5,959 bases of DNA, taken from Sphingobium sp. Lineage in GTDB: Bacteria > Pseudomonadota > Alphaproteobacteria > Sphingomonadales > Sphingomonadaceae. Of this stretch, positions 1 to 5,918 are shown piece by piece. Each line of letters starts with the position of its first letter. The first letter of the stretch is position 1. The position numbers and the translations under genes are program-made. Location of the stretch: NCBI GenBank assembly GCA_030148625.1, contig JASBTC010000149.1, positions 1-5,959 on the forward strand. The letters run 5' to 3'. A model generated the notes under the pieces. That model had not been told where the DNA came from and did not search any database. It was given only the letters and a program-made list of their open reading frames with translations.

Positions 1-13
1 CGGAGGCGCGACA

Positions 14-202
14 ATGCCCGGCCTTTCCCCAACCCCCGGCCGCGCTGATGCAGCCGCCGGCGAAACGAGACTTCCTCTCGCCGACGCGCTGATCGCATCC
101 GAACAGGCCGAGCGTCTTGTCGCGCTGCAGGCCTGGGTAAAGGCGCAGGTGGCTGTGGATATGAATGGGGCGAAGACGGTAGTGATCGATCCCGAGGATT
201 GA
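14..202 (+). CDS. Small hypothetical protein (62 aa), or C-terminal end of a longer ORF
   Basis: I do not recognise this protein. An ATG at 14 follows a strong Shine-Dalgarno sequence (GGAGG at 2-6, 7-nt spacing), which favours a genuine short gene, and the frame ends in TGA at 200-202. The first 20 residues are rich in Pro, Ala and Gly and look disordered. Residues about 22-46 (LADALIASEQAERL, then ALQAWVKAQV) could form one amphipathic helix. The tail is acidic (DPED). No Cys, signal peptide or membrane segment is visible. The frame has no stop between position 1 and the ATG, so it could instead be the tail of a gene cut by the window edge. It lies 93 nt upstream of the histidine kinase on the same strand, so co-transcription is possible. 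It does not resemble the NepR anti-sigma factor. Confidence 0.45.
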   Translation: MPGLSPTPGRADAAAGETRLPLADALIASEQAERLVALQAWVKAQVAVDMNGAKTVVIDPED

Positions 203-283
203 GGCGCTGCAGGAATGGCGACGCCACTTTAACATGGATCGATTGCCACGGCGCCCGACTTGGCCTCTATGCTGCGCGCGATT

Positions 284-287
284 GGAG
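284..287 (+). promoter_or_regulatory. Ribosome binding site selecting the kinase start at 296
   Basis: GGAG at 284-287 sits 8 nt before the ATG at 296. The alternative in-frame starts, TTG at 260 and ATG at 269, have no comparable purine-rich sequence at the right distance, so the site decides the start call. Confidence 0.55.
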
Positions 288-295
288 TGCGCGTT

Positions 296-1372
296 ATGGC
301 CGACAATGATGAACCGGAAGAGATCGGCAAGCTGCTCGAGACGCCCGGTCTGGCCGATGCGCTGGAAAGCGATCGTTTCAAGCAGTTTCTCGATCATGTG
401 CCCGTCGCGATCGCGGTGTCGGAACTCCGTCCGTCGGAACGGATTGCCTATGCCAATATGGAATTCGAGCGGCTGACCGGCCAGGCCGCCGCCGCAGTGG
501 AGGGGCGCGACTGGACGATGCTGCCCGGTGTCGCGGCGGCGGCGGGCGACGATCGCCGTCTGAGTGAGGTGGTGGAGGCCGATGAGGAGTATCTTGGCTG
601 CTTCGTGATCGAGCGCGGTGATGGCGCGGTGGACATCGATGCCTGGTCCAACACGATCGAGGATGACGATGGCCGCCCGATGTTCCGGCTGGTCGCGCTG
701 GCGCAGATCGGCCAGCCGCGCGCGGATGCGGAGAGCCAGGCACTGCGCGAAAAGGATGTGCTGCTGCGCGAATTGCAGCATCGGGTGAAGAACAACCTGC
801 AGATGATCACCGCACTGATCCGCATGGAAGCGCGCAATGTGGGGGACGAGGCGACGGGCAAGCGCTTCGACCGGCTCGCCGGACGGATCACCGCGCTGTC
901 GCTGCTCTACGACACCATGTCGACCGAGGGGCTGGAGGGGACGATCGATCTGGGCGTTTATCTCAGTCAAATCGCCTCGGCCGTGATGCAGGCGCACGCG
1001 ACGGAGGGCATTCGCTTCGACCTGCTCGTCGATACATGGCCGGTGTCGATCAATGTGGCGATGCCCGCCGGGCTGGTGGTCAACGAACTGCTCACCAACG
1101 CGCTCAAACATGCCTTTGCGGGCCGCGACGGCGGGACGATCCGGCTCCATAGCCTGATCGACGATGGCGGCTGCCGCGTCACCGTTTCCGACGACGGTAT
1201 CGGCCTGCCCGAGGGCACGAGTTGGCCGAGATCGGGCAAGCTCGGCGCCGTCATCGTCCAATCGCTCAAGCAGAATGCCGGGGCGCGGGTGACGGTGGCA
1301 TCGGAGGCTGGGCGGGGGGTGTCGGTATCGATCTTCTTCGCACAGGAAGCCGCCGCGCCGACAACAGGCTAG
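296..1372 (+). CDS. PAS domain-containing sensor histidine kinase, HisKA_2 (HRxxN) family
   Basis: This is a 358-residue cytoplasmic sensor kinase that should autophosphorylate on His and pass the phosphate to a response regulator. With the ATG at 296, an N-terminal PAS-like domain spans about residues 28-138 (FLDHVPVAIAV, then RIAYANMEFERLTG). A linker helix leads to the HisKA_2 dimerisation segment, with the phospho-acceptor His162 in LQHRVKNNLQ. The HATPase domain follows, with the N-box NELLTNALKHAF at 263-274 and the G1 box DDGIGLP at 299-305. The G2 region is unusual: GKLGAVIVQSL near 319-329 replaces the common GLGLxLV pattern, though the protein still ends with a normal GxGVSVSIFF strand. 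No transmembrane segment or signal peptide is seen, so the signal is probably cytoplasmic. HisKA_2/HRxxN kinases in alphaproteobacteria often feed the PhyR general stress response. No regulator is adjacent, so the partner is unknown. Family assignment is firm; pathway is inference. Confidence 0.93.
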   Translation: MADNDEPEEIGKLLETPGLADALESDRFKQFLDHVPVAIAVSELRPSERIAYANMEFERLTGQAAAAVEGRDWTMLPGVAAAAGDDRRLSEVVEADEEYLGCFVIERGDGAVDIDAWSNTIEDDDGRPMFRLVALAQIGQPRADAESQALREKDVLLRELQHRVKNNLQMITALIRMEARNVGDEATGKRFDRLAGRITALSLLYDTMSTEGLEGTIDLGVYLSQIASAVMQAHATEGIRFDLLVDTWPVSINVAMPAGLVVNELLTNALKHAFAGRDGGTIRLHSLIDDGGCRVTVSDDGIGLPEGTSWPRSGKLGAVIVQSLKQNAGARVTVASEAGRGVSVSIFFAQEAAAPTTG

Positions 1373-1402
1373 GGTTTAATCTAGGATCACCTCCCGAATT
1401 GC

Positions 1403-1424
1403 CATTCCCGCTTTCGCGGAAATG
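1403..1424. repeat. Imperfect palindrome in the convergent gap, REP-like stem-loop
   Basis: Left arm CATTCCCGC (1403-1411) and right arm GCGGAAATG (1416-1424) pair at 8 of 9 positions around the loop TTTC; the mismatch is C1407 against A1420. Neither strand has a T-run after the stem, so it is not a classical intrinsic terminator, although it lies between two convergent genes where a bidirectional terminator could act. It resembles the CATTCCCGC...GCGGGAATG palindromes dispersed between genes in many proteobacteria, and appears to be a decayed copy. The rest of 1373-1485 shows nothing I can assign. Confidence 0.5.
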
Positions 1425-1485
1425 ACATGATATTGAGTCGATCCGCCTGAATCAGACTAGGTCAGAAGCTACGGCTGCCGTCCGC

Positions 1486-2685
1486 TCATACAGCAATTTC
1501 GGCGCAGACCTCAGCAGCGTCCAGTCCGGTCAGTTCGCGATAGCGCTCCGGATCGGTCGCGCCTTCGCTATTGATCGCCAGGATCCGGGCATCGGGGCCG
1601 AGGCGGAGCGCGGCGCGGCGTTCCGCATCGTCGGCGATGCGGATGAGGCCGGCCAGCCCCGCGCCGCCGCTTTCGCCCGCGACGATCGCGGGATCGCCAC
1701 CCGCAGGCCGGGCCAGCCGGTTCATCGCCGACACGGCATCGTCCTCCCCGACCGTCATGAACGCGTCGGCCACACGGGAGAGGACGCGCCACGCCAGCGG
1801 CGAAGGGTCGTAACATTCGAGCATCGCCATCACCGTGGGCTCGCCATGGGCGATCTTGACGGGATGGCCGGCGCGTGCGGTTTCGAAGAGGCAGGCGGCC
1901 CGATCGGGCTCGACGACGATGACGGTCGGGCGTCCCTCGCCAAGCACGAGCGCAAGATGGCCCGCGACCGCGGCGGCGAGGCCGCCGACGCCGGCCTGGA
2001 CGAAGACATGGGTGGGCGGCGCGGGCAGCGCCTCGATCGCCTCGCGCACCATCGCGGTATAGCCCTGCATCACCAGGCCGGGGATGCGCTCATAGCCGGG
2101 CCAGGAAGTGTCGGAAACGATGATCCAGCCGCGTTCCGTCGCGACGCGCGCGGCCTCGGTGACGGAGTCGTCATAGGTGCCGGGCACGCGGATGATCTCC
2201 GCACCGAAGCGGGCGATGGCGGCGACGCGCGCGTCGCTGACGCGTTCATGGACGAAGATCACGCAACGCGCGCCGATCAGTTCCGCGCCCTGCGCCACCG
2301 AGCGCCCGTGATTGCCGTCGGTCGCGCAGGCGATGGTGAGCGTGGCCGCGACCGCGCGGACCGGGCCGGAGCGCATCTGGTCATAGCCGACCGGGCGGCC
2401 GAAGACGCGGCCCGCTTCCTCCAGGACCAGCCGGATCACCGCATAGGCGCCGCCGAGCGCCTTGAAGCTGCCTAGGCCGAGGCGGGGGCCTTCATCCTTG
2501 ATATGGATCGCGGCGACGCCGAACTGGTCGGCGAGGGCGGGCATGGCGTGGAGCGGGGTCGGCCGATGATCGGGGCGGTGTGTCAGATGTTCGGCAACCT
2601 CGGCGGCCGCCGCGCCGTCCAGCGTTGCGGCGTCGCGCGGATCGAGTGCCGCGCCGTGGTCGGGGTGGCTGTTCAGGATAAGCAT
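1486..2685 (-). CDS. dpaL: Diaminopropionate ammonia-lyase (PLP-dependent, fold type II)
   Basis: This 399-residue cytoplasmic enzyme is predicted to convert 2,3-diaminopropionate to pyruvate and two ammonia (EC 4.3.1.15). Length and motif order match E. coli YgeX/DpaL (about 398 aa) as I recall it: RPTPL (41-45), IKDEGPRLGLGSFKALGGAYA with the Schiff-base Lys75, ATDGNHGRSVA (121-131) with Asp123, SDTSWPGY (191-198) with Asp192, the phosphate-binding loop QAGVGGLAAAV (230-240), VVEPDRA (257-263), GESGGAGL (337-344) and NSEGATD (372-378). Lys75, Asp123 and Asp192 correspond to the E. coli catalytic Lys77, Asp120 and Asp189. The start at 2685 has only a weak ribosome site (GAAAG, 10 nt away), as expected of a translationally coupled second gene 35 nt after the M20 hydrolase stop. 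Threonine dehydratase and other fold-II lyases are alternatives, but the KDE, TDGNHGR and DTSWPGY motifs favour DpaL. Confidence 0.88.
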   Translation of the reverse strand: MLILNSHPDHGAALDPRDAATLDGAAAAEVAEHLTHRPDHRPTPLHAMPALADQFGVAAIHIKDEGPRLGLGSFKALGGAYAVIRLVLEEAGRVFGRPVGYDQMRSGPVRAVAATLTIACATDGNHGRSVAQGAELIGARCVIFVHERVSDARVAAIARFGAEIIRVPGTYDDSVTEAARVATERGWIIVSDTSWPGYERIPGLVMQGYTAMVREAIEALPAPPTHVFVQAGVGGLAAAVAGHLALVLGEGRPTVIVVEPDRAACLFETARAGHPVKIAHGEPTVMAMLECYDPSPLAWRVLSRVADAFMTVGEDDAVSAMNRLARPAGGDPAIVAGESGGAGLAGLIRIADDAERRAALRLGPDARILAINSEGATDPERYRELTGLDAAEVCAEIAV

Positions 2686-2720
2686 GCCAGCGAGTCTTTC
2701 GTAGGGATTGGGCGTTGGGA

Positions 2721-3884
2721 TCAGGGGAGTTGCAGGCGCTGTCGGGCGATCGTCGCCAGCCAGAGGGCGCCGTTCGGCAGGATCTCGTCGTTGAAATCAT
2801 AGCCGGCATTGTGGAGCGGCAAGGAGTCGGCGCCATTGCCGATAAAGCCGAAACAGCCGGGCACGCGCTCCAGGAAGCGCGCGAAATCCTCCGACGCAGT
2901 GATCGGCGCGCAGGCGCCCGCGACATTGTCGGCGCCGAACACGGTTTCCGCGGCGCGGACGGCGGCGGCAGTGGCGGCCGGATCGTTGATCAGCGCGACG
3001 AACTCGCGGCTATAGGTCACTTCTGCGGTGCAGCCGTGCGCTGCGGCGATGCCCGCGACGATGCGGCGCATCTCGGCCTCGATCATCGCACTCACCTCGG
3101 CGCGAAAGCTACGCGCATCGCCTAGGATGCGCGCCTCGCCTGGCAGCACGTTGCGCGTGCCATCGGTCACGATCTCGGTGGCGGAGACCACGGCGATATC
3201 GGTGGGGCTCAACCGGCGCGAAACGATGGTCTGGAGCGCGAGCACCGTGGCGCAGGCGGCGACCATCACCTCACGCCCCGCCTGTGGCCGCGACGCATGG
3301 CCGCCCACGCCGCTCAGTACGATCTCGAAATTATCCTCGGCGGACATGGCGGGGCCGGCGGTGGTCTCGAACCGGCCGGCGGCGATGCCCGGCATATTGT
3401 GCAGACCGTAAATCTCGTCGAAGGGGAAGCGTTCGAGCAGACCGTCATCGAGCATGGCGAGCGCGCCACGCCCCCATTCCTCCGCAGGCTGGAAGATCAG
3501 CCGGACCACGCCGTCAAAGCCGCCATCCTCGACGAGCATCCGTGCCGCGCCGAGCAGCATCGCGCTGTGCCCGTCATGGCCGCAGGCATGCATGACGCCC
3601 TGATTGCACGAGGCATGGGGGCGATCGCCACGCTCGGTGATGCGCAGCGCGTCCATATCGGCGCGTAGCGCGACCGCACGATTGCCGCCCCCCGCCCGGA
3701 GCGTCGCGACGACACCGGTGCCGCCGACGCCCTCCACGACATCGGCGATGCCGAAGCCGCGAAGCGTTTCCGCGACGAAGGCGGCGGTGCGCCGTTCCTC
3801 GAAGCCCATTTCGGGATGCGCGTGCAGCGCGTGGCGCCAGGCGATCATGTCGCGGGCGCGGATCTCGTGCATTGGGTCGGTCAT
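2721..3884 (-). CDS. M20 family metallo-amidohydrolase (hippurate hydrolase/amidase-like)
   Basis: This 387-residue cytoplasmic enzyme should hydrolyse the amide bond of an N-acyl amino acid with a metal centre. The M20D pattern is complete: HAHPEMGFEE (21-30), RADMDAL (74-80), the metal site HACGHDGHSAML with Cys101 and His103, QPAEEWGRG with Glu135 (general base) and Glu136 (ligand), His162 in GLHNMPG, GGHASRP with His196 in the dimerisation domain, SEDFARF (331-337) and His358 in LHNAGYDFND. Length fits the family (about 380-400). The frame stays open to 4334 but would overlap the regulator gene; ATG 3884 is chosen because GAGG lies 8 nt upstream and the family's N-terminal motif follows at the usual distance. 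It is the first gene of a unit with the ammonia-lyase 35 nt downstream, so its likely product is diaminopropionate or a related amino acid. E. coli also places an M20 protein (YgeY) beside YgeX. The acyl group is unknown. Confidence 0.9.
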   Translation of the reverse strand: MTDPMHEIRARDMIAWRHALHAHPEMGFEERRTAAFVAETLRGFGIADVVEGVGGTGVVATLRAGGGNRAVALRADMDALRITERGDRPHASCNQGVMHACGHDGHSAMLLGAARMLVEDGGFDGVVRLIFQPAEEWGRGALAMLDDGLLERFPFDEIYGLHNMPGIAAGRFETTAGPAMSAEDNFEIVLSGVGGHASRPQAGREVMVAACATVLALQTIVSRRLSPTDIAVVSATEIVTDGTRNVLPGEARILGDARSFRAEVSAMIEAEMRRIVAGIAAAHGCTAEVTYSREFVALINDPAATAAAVRAAETVFGADNVAGACAPITASEDFARFLERVPGCFGFIGNGADSLPLHNAGYDFNDEILPNGALWLATIARQRLQLP

Positions 3885-3892
3885 CGGTCGGG

Positions 3893-3896
3893 CCTC
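3893..3896 (-). promoter_or_regulatory. Ribosome binding site selecting the M20 hydrolase start at 3884
   Basis: On the minus strand GAGG (complement of CCTC at 3893-3896) precedes the ATG at 3884 by 8 nt. A second in-frame ATG at 3872 (MHEIRARD) lacks such a site, and no in-frame Met lies just upstream of 3884, so this site supports the 387-aa form. Confidence 0.55.
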
Positions 3897-4016
3897 GTCG
3901 ATGCAGCGGGGTTGGTGAGCGAATAGTTCAAAAACGATGAGCGATGTGCTGAATTTGGCGGGTGCATTTGCAAGTTTCGCTCGTATTGTTCCCGATCTCC
4001 GTTTGTCCCGAGCGGC

Positions 4017-4040
4017 AATTTTGAAACGGAAATTTTGAAA
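4017..4040 (+). repeat. Tandem AATTTTGAAA direct repeat, candidate regulator binding site
   Basis: Two exact 10-bp copies (4017-4026, 4031-4040) are separated by CGGA, giving a 14-bp period. The second copy ends 6 nt before the regulator ATG and contributes its weak ribosome site (GAAAG at 4037-4041). Binding here could block the regulator's own translation start or promoter, consistent with the autoregulation common in Lrp/AsnC proteins. Binding itself is inference. Confidence 0.4.
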
Positions 4041-4046
4041 GCAATC

Positions 4047-4505
4047 ATGGTTCCAGACTCCTTCGATCGCGCCATCCTGACCCTGTTGCAGCGGGACAAT
4101 CGCATGCCGCAACGGCTGATCGCGGAGCAGGTCGGCCTGTCCGCGCCCGCGGTGCAGCGCCGGATCCAGCGGCTCGAGGCGAGCGGCGTCATCGCCGCCA
4201 ATGTCGCGATCGTCGATCCCGAGGCGCTCGGCCGGCCGCTCACCATCCTGGTCGAGGTGGAAGTGGAAAGCGAGCGCGCCGACCGCATCGACGATCTCAA
4301 GCGTCGTTTCCTCGACGCGCCCGAAGTGCAGCAATGCTATTATGTCACTGGCGAAGTCGATTTCATGCTGGTCGTCACCGTACCGACCATGGCGGATTAT
4401 GAGGAGATGACCCGGCGCCTGTTCTTCGCCGACGAGAATGTCCGCAAGTTCCGCACCTTCGTGACGATGGACCGGGTGAAGACGGGAATGCGCGTTCCGG
4501 TGTGA
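4047..4505 (+). CDS. Lrp/AsnC family transcriptional regulator
   Basis: This 152-residue DNA-binding protein has the standard two-domain form. An N-terminal winged helix-turn-helix covers about residues 1-60 (FDRAILTLLQRDNRM, then LIAEQVGLSAPAVQRRIQRL with the recognition helix near 32-43, then EASGVI). A C-terminal RAM/AsnC ligand-binding domain spans about 66-145 and includes the effector-pocket segment YYVTGEVDFMLVV (98-110). Length is normal (150-165). The ATG at 4047 has a weak GAAAG site 5 nt upstream; an in-frame TTG at 4035 would add four residues and is less likely. It is divergent from the M20 hydrolase/ammonia-lyase unit and 71 nt before the transporter, the usual position for a local regulator. 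It probably senses the pathway amino acid, such as diaminopropionate, and controls both sides and itself. Family is firm; effector and targets are inferred from position. Confidence 0.93.
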   Translation: MVPDSFDRAILTLLQRDNRMPQRLIAEQVGLSAPAVQRRIQRLEASGVIAANVAIVDPEALGRPLTILVEVEVESERADRIDDLKRRFLDAPEVQQCYYVTGEVDFMLVVTVPTMADYEEMTRRLFFADENVRKFRTFVTMDRVKTGMRVPV

Positions 4506-4576
4506 GGGTGCTTGCGCGCGCCGCGCTCATGCGATCTACCTGCGTGCCATAACGAACCGACCGGGGAGGGGCGGAG

Positions 4577-5860
4577 ATGGCATTGATGGGGGCGGCCTCG
4601 AAACCGGGGCTGCAAAAGCGGCATATCGTGGTGCTGATGTGCGCGCTCGCGACGTTCATCTGCTATATTGACCGGGTCAACATCTCGGTCGCGATCATTC
4701 CGATGGCCGAGGATTTCGGCTGGTCCGGCACCACCAAGGGTCTGGTGCTTTCCTCCTTCTTCATCGGGTACATGGCCGCGATGATCCCGACCGGCTGGCT
4801 TGCCAACCGGGTCGGCGGGCGGTTGCTGCTGGGCGGCGCGCTCGTCGCCTGGTCGGCCTTCACTTTCCTCACCCCTATCGCGGCGTCCTTGTCCTTCGCC
4901 GCGCTGATCGCGACACGCATCCTGATGGGCGTAGGGGAAGCTGCGAGCTTTCCCGCGATCTACAATCTGCTCGCGCGCTGGATGCCGGGCCCGGAAAAGT
5001 CGCGCGCCGCCGCGATCAATCTCACCGGCATTCCGATGGGTACGATCTTCGCATTGCTCGTCACCGGCTGGCTGGTCGAGCATCATGGCTGGCAGAGTGT
5101 GTTCTATGCCTTTGGCGGGCTGGGGCTTGTCTTCGCGGTTTTCTGGTTCCGGCTGATCCATGCGCGGCCCGCGCTGCATCCAACGATCAGTGCGGAGGAA
5201 CGCGCGCTGCTCGCCCCGATCGAGGCGGAAACCGGCACGGTGCGCCAGCCGATCCCCTGGCGCCTGCTGCTCTCGCACAAGGCGGTGTGGGCGCTGATCA
5301 TCAATCATTTCTGCAACAACTGGACGCTCTATCTGATGCTCGCCTGGCTGCCGAGCTATTTCCGCGACGTACAGCATATGTCGGTTGCCGGATCGGGGCT
5401 GTTCGCGATCGGCCCGTGGATCAGCCAGTTCGTCATCGGCAATGCCGCCGCGGTCGTCGCCGACAAGATGATCGCGCGCGGTGCCGACGTGACCAATGTG
5501 CGCCGGCTGATGCAATGCGGCGGGCTGGTCGGCAGTGCCGGCTTCTTCCTGCTCGCGCTCACCGCGACCACCCCGGCGATGGCGCTGTTCTGCATGTGCG
5601 GCGCGCTCGGCGTCGGCGCGCTCACTTTCGCCGGTTTCGCGGTCAACCATCTCGACATCGCGCCGCGCCATGCCGATGTGCTGTGGGGGATCACCAACAC
5701 CGCCGGCACATTGCCCGGCATCATCGGCGTCGCGGCGACCGGGCTGCTGCTCGACCTGACCGGCGGCTACACCGCCACCTTCATCCTCGCCGCCGGAGTC
5801 AATCTGGTCGGCGCCGCGATCTGGCTGGCCTGGGGAACCGGACGGAAGATCATCGACTGA
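4577..5860 (+). CDS. MFS transporter, anion:cation symporter (ACS) family
   Basis: This 427-residue inner-membrane protein is predicted to have 12 transmembrane helices, roughly at 17-37, 54-73, 82-100, 104-125, 145-168, 173-193, 235-258, 271-296, 309-328, 332-355, 366-393 and 398-419, with a cytoplasmic loop at about 195-233. ACS-type motifs are present: YIDRVNISVAI in TM1 (30-40), GWLANRVGGR in the TM2-TM3 loop (73-82), GVGEAASFPAIYNLLARWMP in TM4 (118-137) and NHLDIAPRHADVLWGITNT before and in TM11 (357-375). ACS members import organic anions such as sugar acids, tartrate, phthalate or pantothenate, usually with protons. The start has a good ribosome site (GGGAGG at 4564-4569, 7 nt). Its position after the Lrp-type regulator suggests that it brings in the substrate of the neighbouring hydrolase; an N-acyl amino acid would carry the negative charge this family prefers. 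Family is firm; substrate is unproven. Confidence 0.93.
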   Translation: MALMGAASKPGLQKRHIVVLMCALATFICYIDRVNISVAIIPMAEDFGWSGTTKGLVLSSFFIGYMAAMIPTGWLANRVGGRLLLGGALVAWSAFTFLTPIAASLSFAALIATRILMGVGEAASFPAIYNLLARWMPGPEKSRAAAINLTGIPMGTIFALLVTGWLVEHHGWQSVFYAFGGLGLVFAVFWFRLIHARPALHPTISAEERALLAPIEAETGTVRQPIPWRLLLSHKAVWALIINHFCNNWTLYLMLAWLPSYFRDVQHMSVAGSGLFAIGPWISQFVIGNAAAVVADKMIARGADVTNVRRLMQCGGLVGSAGFFLLALTATTPAMALFCMCGALGVGALTFAGFAVNHLDIAPRHADVLWGITNTAGTLPGIIGVAATGLLLDLTGGYTATFILAAGVNLVGAAIWLAWGTGRKIID

Positions 5861-5897
5861 CCAGGGGGCAGACGGGCGGCAGATTAACAGACTTAAT

Positions 5898-5918
5898 GGT
5901 ATGTTTGTAAAACATGCC
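5898..5918. promoter_or_regulatory. 21-bp palindrome downstream of the transporter, candidate operator or hairpin
   Basis: GGTATGTTT (5898-5906) pairs with AAACATGCC (5910-5918) across a GTA centre. All nine positions pair if T5900-G5916 is counted as a wobble. The DNA core ATGTTT-GTA-AAACAT is perfectly symmetric and looks like a dimeric repressor site. No T-run follows, so a standard terminator is unlikely. It begins 38 nt after the transporter stop in an AT-rich patch. A gene starting beyond the window would place it as a promoter operator. I see no other assignable feature in 5861-5959. Confidence 0.4.

Larger units (their letters stand above)
3885..4046. promoter_or_regulatory. Divergent promoter/operator region between M20 hydrolase and Lrp-type regulator
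   Basis: This 162-bp gap must hold the promoters for both directions and is visibly AT-richer than its surroundings from about 3920 on. Three sets of short repeats are visible. AATTTTGAAA occurs twice in direct orientation (4017-4026 and 4031-4040, period 14 bp), with a related inverted TTCAAAA at 3927-3933. GAGCGA occurs at 3917-3922 and 3939-3944 (22 bp apart) and inverted as TCGCTC at 3977-3982. CGCTCG (3978-3983) and CGAGCG (4009-4014) form an inverted pair. Lrp/AsnC proteins usually bind several phased, AT-rich sites in such divergent gaps, so these are candidate operators. I could not place convincing -35/-10 boxes on either strand. Confidence 0.55.

Noticed and set aside
212..236. GGAAT at 212-216 considered as an EcfG-type stress promoter for the kinase
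   Set aside because: The expected GGAAC is imperfect and no CGTT-like -10 element lies 16-17 nt downstream.
448..891. 147-codon minus-strand frame inside the kinase gene
   Set aside because: It is an antisense shadow of the PAS and HisKA_2 coding region, rich in Ser/Arg/Pro, with no recognisable domain.
1471..1481. ACGGC-T-GCCGT palindrome considered as a terminator for the ammonia-lyase unit
   Set aside because: The usable stem is about 4 bp with a 3-nt loop and no T-run on the minus strand, so it is too weak to call.
1846..2475. 209-codon plus-strand frame inside the ammonia-lyase gene
   Set aside because: It is antisense to a confidently identified PLP enzyme, with low-complexity Asp/Arg/Gly/Ala content typical of a shadow frame.
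3885..4334. N-terminal extension of the M20 hydrolase frame by 150 codons
   Set aside because: It would run through the divergent control region and antisense to the Lrp regulator, and the extra sequence has no domain. The ATG at 3884 has a good ribosome site and gives the normal family length.
4506..4576. Separate promoter for the transporter in the 71-nt gap
   Set aside because: TTGCGC at 4512-4517 has only a poor -10 candidate near 4534-4540. Co-transcription with the regulator gene is equally likely.
4397..5671. 424-codon open frame on the minus strand across the transporter
   Set aside because: It lies antisense to a clear 12-helix MFS gene. Its composition (Arg, Asp, Glu, His, Gln, Gly) is the usual mirror of a GC-rich membrane-protein gene, and no family motif is seen.
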